From assembly GCA_903850425.1 (NCBI GenBank), contig CAINLR010000181.1, positions 1 to 32,053 of the forward strand: a DNA stretch of 32,053 nucleotides, given 5' to 3'. Below the pieces are notes generated by a model, which made no database searches, had not been told where the DNA came from, and worked only from the letters and a program-made list of their open reading frames with translations. Positions within the stretch are counted from its first letter, which is position 1; each line of letters starts with the position of its first letter. This DNA is from an uncultured Verrucomicrobia subdivision 3 bacterium. GTDB lineage: Bacteria; Verrucomicrobiota; Verrucomicrobiia; Limisphaerales; UBA11358. Below, one piece after another: positions 27,288 through 32,053 of the stretch. The translations under genes and the position numbers were made by a program.

Positions 27288-27317
27288 CCGCCAAAATCAA
27301 ACTGAACCTCACTCGAT

Positions 27318-28835
27318 ATGATTATGAAGAAATATTTTCTAACCCTCGCGTTGGTTGCCGGAACCGTGCTCGGCTCGCTCTCGCTGCGTGCGGATACCAC
27401 CAATGCCCCGGCAACTCCGGCGGCCCCGGCGCTCCCTGCCGCGTCGCTCGATCAGCGCATCGCCGCCCTCGAAGCCTACATCGGCAACGGTGACCCGAGC
27501 GCGGGTTTGCCCAAGGACACCAACGGCAATCTGACCATCACCGCACCGGTTACCGTCAACGTTTCCGGTCCCGGGCATAATGCGTGGATGATGGCCAGCG
27601 CCGCGTTGGTGTTATTCATGACGCTGCCCGGCCTGGCATTGTTCTACGGCGGTCTGGTGCGCAAGAAAAACATCCTATCCGTCATCGCCCAATGTTTCGG
27701 CATCACCGGCTTGGTGACGATTCTCTGGGTGATCTGCGGCTATAGCTTCGTGTTTGCTGACGGCACCGACATCATTAGCGGCGTGCTCGGCAATTTGAAG
27801 TTCAAGATGCTGGATGGCGTCACCTCCGCCTCGAACGGCAACTACGCCTACTGGGTTTCGCAAAACGTATTCGCCATGTATCAATTGATGTTCGCCATCA
27901 TCACCCCGGCGCTGATCCTCGGTGCGATCGCGGAACGCATGAAGTTCGCCGCCATCCTCGTGTTCGTCGCGTTGTGGATGCTCGTCGTTTACTTCCCGCT
28001 CGCCCACATGGTCTGGGGCGTCAATGGCATGATGAACGGCGTCTGGAACGCGGGCGCGAAAATCCATGCGATTGACTTCGCCGGCGGCACGGTCGTGCAT
28101 ATGAGTTCCGGTTGGTCGGCCCTGGTGCTCTGCATCATCCTCGGCAAACGTCTCGGCTTCGGTAAAGAATCCATGCCGCCGCACAGCATGGTGATGTGCT
28201 TCATCGGCACCGCAATGCTCTGGGTCGGCTGGTATGGTTTCAACGCCGGCAGCGCGTGCGCCGCCGACGGCATTGCCGCGAATGCGTTCACTACCACGAC
28301 CATTGCGACGGCGGTTGCGTCCTTCGTCTGGCCCATGCTTGAATGGCTCGTCAAAGGCCGTCCCTCCATCCTCGGCTTCTGCTCCGGAGCGGTCGCCGGT
28401 CTGGTGGTGATCACCCCTGCCTGCGGATTTATTACGCCCCAAGGTTCCATCGCCATCGGCATCGCCGCCGGTGTCGTGCCGTGGTTCTTCTGCTACAAAG
28501 TCAAAGGCTGGTTTGGTTATGACGACGCGCTGGACACCTTCGGCGTTCACGCCATCGGCGGCACCATGGGGGCGATCATGACTGGCATGTTGGCGCGCAA
28601 TTCCGCCAACAGCAACTTGGCTACGAACTTGAAAGCTTATGTGACTGACTCGCTGTTCCAACCGCTCCTCGTCGAGCAGTTGAAGGCGGTCGGCATCACC
28701 ATCCTGCTCGCCGTGGTTGGCACGGCGATCCTGGCCTACATCGTGAAACTGCTCCTCGGCCTGCGTCCGAGCGAGGAAGTGGAAATGACCGGCCTCGACC
28801 TCTCCGAACACGGCGAGGAAGGCTACCACAGCTGA
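27318..28835 (+). CDS. amtB: Ammonium transporter
   Basis: A 505-residue Amt/Rh channel. After a signal peptide (KKYFLTLALVAGTVLGSLSLRA) there is an extra periplasmic stretch of about 60 residues including LDQRIAALEAYIGNG and a TAPVTVNVSGPGHN linker, then eleven membrane helices starting at AWMMASAALVLFMTLPGLALFYGG. The paired pore histidines occur in DFAGGTVVHMSSG and DTFGVHAIGG, and the signature DFAGGTVVH is intact. The C-terminal tail (LRPSEEVEMTGLDLSEHGEE) matches the part that contacts GlnK. It takes up ammonium under nitrogen limitation and is cotranscribed with glnB. The start may be 27318 or the ATG two codons later. A strong terminator follows. Confidence 0.95.
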   Translation: MIMKKYFLTLALVAGTVLGSLSLRADTTNAPATPAAPALPAASLDQRIAALEAYIGNGDPSAGLPKDTNGNLTITAPVTVNVSGPGHNAWMMASAALVLFMTLPGLALFYGGLVRKKNILSVIAQCFGITGLVTILWVICGYSFVFADGTDIISGVLGNLKFKMLDGVTSASNGNYAYWVSQNVFAMYQLMFAIITPALILGAIAERMKFAAILVFVALWMLVVYFPLAHMVWGVNGMMNGVWNAGAKIHAIDFAGGTVVHMSSGWSALVLCIILGKRLGFGKESMPPHSMVMCFIGTAMLWVGWYGFNAGSACAADGIAANAFTTTTIATAVASFVWPMLEWLVKGRPSILGFCSGAVAGLVVITPACGFITPQGSIAIGIAAGVVPWFFCYKVKGWFGYDDALDTFGVHAIGGTMGAIMTGMLARNSANSNLATNLKAYVTDSLFQPLLVEQLKAVGITILLAVVGTAILAYIVKLLLGLRPSEEVEMTGLDLSEHGEEGYHS

Positions 28836-28859
28836 TAGTCGAATCGGTTGAAACCCACA

Positions 28860-28890
28860 CGGCGGGCAACGCAAGTTGCCCGCCGTTTTT
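28860..28890 (+). terminator. Intrinsic terminator after amtB
   Basis: An 11-base-pair stem, CGGCGGGCAAC with GTTGCCCGCCG, closes on a GCAA tetraloop and is followed by TTTTTG. It ends the glnB-amtB transcript. Its AACGCAAGTT apex is the same as in the terminator after glnA. Confidence 0.88.
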
Positions 28891-28993
28891 GTATTTGAAC
28901 AGAAGGCACTGAGAAAACAGAGGCTGAAATTGGAGATCCTTGTGGTTTATCAAGCCGGAGTTTTCTCTGTTCCCTCCGTTTGCTCCTGTTCCG

Positions 28994-29821
28994 TCAGACC
29001 ACCCGAACCACCAACGCCGTGGTGTTGTCGCGGCCGGAATTCTTCAGCGACTCGGCCACCAAGGTTTGCGCCGGATGTTCGGCCGCTGCCGGCGAACGCA
29101 GAATATCAATCATGCTATGATCGTAGAGGCCGTCCGTCAGCCCATCCGTGCAGAGCAGAAAAATGTCACCCGCCTCGTAACCCACGGCCCCCACTTGCGG
29201 ATCGACAAATTGGTTGCCGCCGCCCAGCGCTTTCTGCAGCACATTGCGGCGCGGATGCGTGCGGGCCTCGCGCTCATTGATCTGCCCGTTCCGAAACAGC
29301 CAACCAACATGCGTGTCGTCGTGCGTGAGTTGTTTGATCACTTCCGATCCTTTGGCCAGATGATAAATGCGGCTGTCACCAACGTGGCCGAAATACATCC
29401 AGCCCGGCGTAAACCAGCCGAGACTCATCGTGGTCTGCATCCCCGCACACTCCTCGTAAGAACTGCCGAGATAAGCCAGGGCGCGATGGACTTGGATGAA
29501 TAATTCCGTCAAGACATCGGCAAAGCCCGCCTCCAGGCCGGCGGCCGACTGACCGAACGAGCGCGGGAGCAGCGTGGTGATCTTTTCCACGGCAATCTGA
29601 CTGGCGTATTCGCCCGCTTTGGCGCCGCCCATCCCGTCGCACACCGCGAAGGTAAAATCATTTTTCGCCAGCGAGGCCTCGCCGAATTTTCCCAGCCGGA
29701 AGATTTCCCGCGCGTCGAACTGAAGCCCCAGAAACGCATCCTCGTTGTTCTTGCGCACCTTGCCGATGTCCGCGCAACCGGACCATTGGAGCGTGACAAT
29801 TTTTTGCGGGGATTTTTTCAT
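28994..29821 (-). CDS. PP2C-family serine/threonine phosphatase
   Basis: A 275-residue protein phosphatase of the PPM/Stp1 type. The metal-binding motifs are RKNNEDAF with Glu27/Asp28, CDGMGG with Asp62 at 61-66, GHVGDSRIYHL, CTDGLTDGL and the final SGRDNTTALVV. These mark a complete catalytic domain that removes phosphate from Ser/Thr residues. There is no membrane segment, so it is cytoplasmic. A kinase-like gene lies 97 bases upstream on the same strand, separated by a repeat, suggesting a kinase-phosphatase pair. The open frame runs 48 codons further upstream through that repeat; the ATG at 29821 (MKKSPQKIVTLQWSG) is the natural start. Targets are unknown. Confidence 0.9.
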   Translation of the reverse strand: MKKSPQKIVTLQWSGCADIGKVRKNNEDAFLGLQFDAREIFRLGKFGEASLAKNDFTFAVCDGMGGAKAGEYASQIAVEKITTLLPRSFGQSAAGLEAGFADVLTELFIQVHRALAYLGSSYEECAGMQTTMSLGWFTPGWMYFGHVGDSRIYHLAKGSEVIKQLTHDDTHVGWLFRNGQINEREARTHPRRNVLQKALGGGNQFVDPQVGAVGYEAGDIFLLCTDGLTDGLYDHSMIDILRSPAAAEHPAQTLVAESLKNSGRDNTTALVVRVV

Positions 29822-29833
29822 GCCGGAATGGGG

Positions 29834-29895
29834 TTCACCACGAAACACACAAAACAGAATTCCCCTTTCGTGTGTTTTGTGTATTTCGTGGTTGA
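29834..29895. repeat. Dispersed CGTGTGTTTTGT inverted repeat, copy 2
   Basis: TTCACCACGAAACACACAAA at 29834-29853 is mirrored by the right arm ending in TATTTCGTGGTTGAA; the right arm on the other strand reads TTCAACCACGAAATACACAA. The unit shares TTTCGTGTGTTTTGT with the repeat at 14039-14129. It lies between the kinase-like and phosphatase genes and could fold in their shared transcript. Confidence 0.7.
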
Positions 29896-29918
29896 AAAAT
29901 AATTTATCCGTTGGTGGT

Positions 29919-30308
29919 TCATGCCGGCGTGGCTGGGGGCAGGATGGCGGCGAATTCGAAGTCAATCAAACAAAAGCGCCCGTCGGAAAAACGGTAGGTC
30001 ACATTGCGAATGTCGGGATCTTCGTGGCGCACGCCAAACGGTTCCAGTTCTGCAAATAATTCCTGCACGCGCTTTTCATCCAGCCGCTCCACGCGCGCGC
30101 CGCAATTGGTGGTGACAATTTTGAGTTGCTCCGGGTCGGCCTCAAGCAAGCGCGGCACAAACTTGCAGCCGCGCGCTTCCAGATGGCGCAGCACGCGCAC
30201 TTCATTCTCGAAGCGCTTCGCCGCATCCGGCCCGTGATAAGCCTTGAACACCCGGCCGTCGAAGCCGAGATGCACCGTCGCGCGGAGCGTGTCCTTGACC
30301 TTTAGCAT
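29919..30308 (-). CDS. Compact kinase-like protein (129 residues)
   Basis: A short protein that keeps the landmarks of the protein-kinase/aminoglycoside-kinase fold: Lys22 (VFKAY) at the ATP-lysine position, Glu36 in FENEVRVLRHL as the helix-C glutamate, a catalytic loop HEDPDIRN at 95-102 that fits H-x-D-x4-N exactly (His95, Asp97, Asn102), and IDFEFA at 115-120 with Asp116 at the DFG position. It lacks a full C-lobe, since eukaryotic-type kinases need about 260 residues; RIO/Bud32 kinases are also larger. It may be a minimal kinase or a pseudokinase. It is upstream of the PP2C gene on the same strand. The frame opens earlier (30386), but ATG 30308 starts at MLKVKDTLRATVHLG. It is divergent from glnA. 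Confidence 0.65.
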   Translation of the reverse strand: MLKVKDTLRATVHLGFDGRVFKAYHGPDAAKRFENEVRVLRHLEARGCKFVPRLLEADPEQLKIVTTNCGARVERLDEKRVQELFAELEPFGVRHEDPDIRNVTYRFSDGRFCLIDFEFAAILPPATPA

Positions 30309-30502
30309 ACTCGCGGCAACTATCGCCCAGCGCCTTCCGCTTGGAAAGCTCCTTCGCTTTATTTGCCCACTCTGGCCAAGAAACAACAGCCGTTGCCCCC
30401 GCCCTTCGCCGGCAAATCACAAACCCAAATCCCCAGCAAACCCTTGTCATCATTTACTGAAACCCTTTTATCCGCGTCAAATCCACCAAAGTTCTTGCGA
30501 CA

Positions 30503-30519
30503 TGGCATTCGCCGTGCTA
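30503..30519 (+). promoter_or_regulatory. Sigma-54 (-24/-12) promoter of glnA
   Basis: TGGCATTCGCCGTGCTA has GG and GC separated by exactly ten bases and differs little from the element before glnB (TGGCATCGCCGTTGCTA). Transcription would begin near 30529, giving a leader of about 83 bases. The rest of the 303-base gap to the kinase-like gene shows nothing else I can support. Confidence 0.6.
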
Positions 30520-30611
30520 AAAAAACCAGCTTGCAGGAAAAACAAAAACGCTTTGGCGCATTACAGCCGAGAAATTCCTGAACTAATACGACAACAACAA
30601 CCATCACGCTC

Positions 30612-31652
30612 ATGGCAAAATATAAATTAGAATACATCTGGCTCGACGGTTACGAACCCGTTCCCAACCTCCGTGGCAAAACGCAAATCAAGGAATTCAA
30701 AGCCTTCCCCAAACTGGCGGAACTGCCGATGTGGGGATTTGATGGCAGCTCGACGCGCCAGGCCGAAGGCAAGACCTCCGACTGCATGCTCAAGCCCGTG
30801 GCCGTCTTCCCCGACACCACCAAGAAAAACGGCGTCCTCGTCATGTGCGAAGTCATGATGCCCGATGGCAAGACCCCGCATCCCAGCAACTCCCGCGCGT
30901 CCATTCTGGATGACCCCGGCGCTTGGTTTGGTTTCGAGCAGGAATATTTTCTCTACCAGGACGGCGTGCCGCTGGGCTTCCCCAAAGGCGGCGGCTTCCC
31001 GCCGCCCCAGGGCGAATACTATACCGGCGTGGGCTACAAGAACGTCGGCTGCATCGCCCGCGAGATCGTGGACACGCACCTCGACCTCTGCCTCGATGCC
31101 GGCATCAACCACGAAGGCATCAACGCCGAAGTCGCCAAGGGCCAGTGGGAATTCCAGATTTTCGGCAAAGGCTCCAAGAGCTGCGCCGACCAGATGTGGA
31201 TGGCCCGCTACCTCCTCGTGCGCCTCTGCGAAAAATACGGCGTGGATGTGGTTTTCCATTGCAAGCCGCTGGGCAAGGATGTGGATTGGAACGGTTCCGG
31301 CATGCACGCGAACTTCTCCACCACCTACATGCGCGAAGTCGGCGGCAAGGACTACTTCGAAGCCCTCATGGCCGCGTTCGACAAATACAAAAACGAACAC
31401 ATCGCCGTGTATGGACCGGACAATCATCTCCGTCTCACCGGCCTGCATGAAACCCAGTCCATTGATAAATTCAACTACGGCGTGGCCAACCGCGGCGCCT
31501 CCGTCCGCGTGCCGCACAGCTTTGTGAACAACGATTACAAAGGCTATTTGGAAGATCGCCGGCCGAACTCGCAGGGCGACCCCTACAAGATTGCCAGCCG
31601 CATCTTGCAGACGATTGCCACCGTGCCGACCAAAAAGGCCGCCAAGAAATAG
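30612..31652 (+). CDS. glnA: Glutamine synthetase, GSII type
   Basis: A 346-residue enzyme making glutamine from glutamate, ammonia and ATP. Its length and motifs are those of the eukaryote-like GSII family (often named GlnII), not the 470-residue [23 protein letters not shown] (beta-grasp loop), [11 protein letters not shown] (metal Glu), [36 protein letters not shown] and [13 protein letters not shown]. No adenylylation loop is visible, so control probably acts on transcription, in line with the sigma-54 element upstream. Together with glnB-amtB it forms a nitrogen-assimilation module, interrupted by the minus-strand kinase-like and phosphatase genes. Confidence 0.95.
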   Translation: MAKYKLEYIWLDGYEPVPNLRGKTQIKEFKAFPKLAELPMWGFDGSSTRQAEGKTSDCMLKPVAVFPDTTKKNGVLVMCEVMMPDGKTPHPSNSRASILDDPGAWFGFEQEYFLYQDGVPLGFPKGGGFPPPQGEYYTGVGYKNVGCIAREIVDTHLDLCLDAGINHEGINAEVAKGQWEFQIFGKGSKSCADQMWMARYLLVRLCEKYGVDVVFHCKPLGKDVDWNGSGMHANFSTTYMREVGGKDYFEALMAAFDKYKNEHIAVYGPDNHLRLTGLHETQSIDKFNYGVANRGASVRVPHSFVNNDYKGYLEDRRPNSQGDPYKIASRILQTIATVPTKKAAKK

Positions 31653-31679
31653 TAGACGCCAACCGAGGTAGTTAGGGGA

Positions 31680-31711
31680 AACGGCGCGAACGCAAGTTCG
31701 CGCCGTTTATG
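31680..31711 (+). terminator. Terminator-like hairpin after glnA
   Basis: A perfect 12-base-pair stem, AACGGCGCGAAC with GTTCGCGCCGTT, caps a GCAA tetraloop. The following T-tract is weak (TTATGTTT). Its apex AACGCAAGTT is identical to that of the amtB terminator. Confidence 0.75.
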
Positions 31712-31788
31712 TTTCACCTGCCAATGCTAATTCGCGATCAAGCTGGGACGAACCGGTTTTATTTCATTAGATCGTTTCCAGCAAATAT

Positions 31789-31877
31789 GTAGCGGCCACC
31801 GTGTGAGCGTGTAGCGTTCTCCCTCACCCTGCCCCTCTCCCGCTGGGAGAGGGAACCGCCGTTGGCAACGTCGCTAA
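31789..31877. repeat. Possible divergent copy of the GTAGC inverted-repeat element, with a CCCTCTCCC hairpin core
   Basis: The left end, GTAGCGGCCACCGTGTGAGC, and the right end on the other strand, TTAGCGACGTTGCCAACGGC, partly match the ends of the elements at 8280, 10563 and 24864, and the 89-base length is similar to two of them. Inside lies a perfect 9-base-pair hairpin, CCCTCTCCC at 31833-31841 and GGGAGAGGG at 31845-31853, part of a REP-like sequence seen in many bacteria. The hairpin is certain; membership in the GTAGC family is tentative. Confidence 0.35.
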
Positions 31878-31956
31878 AACGCAATCGCTATCGAGCAGTT
31901 TCCGACTTGGTATGGGCTTGCTTCGAAAAAACGGAGAGTAAAATCGAGTCATTTGG

Positions 31957-32053
31957 TTAATTGTTTTTGGCTTCGAAGTCAACTGGGGACAGGAAATTAA
32001 GGGCGCTATGCAGGCGCTTGGGATTATAGAAACATTCGATGTAATCGAAGCTG
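31957..32053 (-). CDS. IS3-family transposase (OrfB), C-terminal fragment cut by window edge
   Basis: The minus strand encodes 31 residues to a TAA: SFDYIECFYNPKRLHSALNF followed by LSPVDFEAKNN. The pattern Y-I--FYN-KR-HSAL-(F/Y)-SP--FE is the conserved end of the integrase domain of IS3-group transposases, which carries the last part of the DDE catalytic core. The remainder lies beyond the window. The gene is oriented toward glnA, leaving about 300 bases that hold a terminator and a repeat. Confidence 0.85.
   Translation of the reverse strand, partial: SFDYIECFYNPKRLHSALNFLSPVDFEAKNN

Noticed and set aside
27675-28874. 399-residue minus-strand frame opposite amtB.
   Set aside because: His/Asp/Arg-rich antisense translation of a conserved transporter gene; no domain.

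Overview
The window is GC-rich (roughly 60 percent by eye), densely packed and looks chromosomal. It most likely comes from a Verrucomicrobiota bacterium of the Limisphaerales/Pedosphaera type. Pointers are secreted DUF1080 and Tat-exported Gfo/Idh/MocA proteins next to a DUF4838 protein, a giant beta-rich secreted protein with the C-terminal module common in that phylum, lipid A synthesis (Gram-negative), a GSII-type glutamine synthetase, many starts without a clear Shine-Dalgarno, and many short palindromic repeats. This assignment is inference; there is no rRNA or ribosomal protein gene to test it.

Layout. 1-138 is the tail of a transposase. 141-3332 (minus) is methionine synthesis: metY followed by a metX-metW fusion. 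3665-8272 (plus) is a three-gene secreted sugar-processing cluster: DUF4838, tandem-DUF1080 lipoprotein, Tat-exported oxidoreductase. 8408-11221 (plus) is a lipid A segment: a GnnA-like cytoplasmic oxidoreductase, an HD-domain protein and LpxB. 11229-13423 (minus) is an ExbB-ExbD-TonB-like energy transduction operon with two small genes at its end. Then come a dimeric dUTPase (plus), a TrpG/PabA amidotransferase (minus), an 898-residue secreted repeat protein (plus), a URO-D-family protein and aroB (minus), mnmE with a small gene and a YIP1-like membrane protein (minus), a DivIC/FtsB-like protein (plus), and a three-gene ABC-2 exporter (minus).

26949-31652 is a nitrogen module: glnB/glnK-amtB and glnA, each with a good sigma-54 type -24/-12 element about 100 bases before its start and each closed by a hairpin terminator with the same AACGCAAGTT core. 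Between them, on the minus strand, lie a 129-residue kinase-like protein and a PP2C phosphatase. The window ends inside an IS3-family transposase.

The most unusual signal is a family of small inverted-repeat elements with about 24-base ends of the form GTAGCagCCG...GAGGCTC. One copy is intergenic (8280-8343). Two are inserted in frame inside conserved genes: lpxB (10563-10654) and an ABC permease (24864-24957), where they code for extra loops. A possible divergent fourth copy lies at 31789-31877. The cores differ from copy to copy and resemble other repeat families. Further palindromic elements lie at 13472-13533, 14039-14129, 29834-29895 and inside mnmE at 20345-20387.
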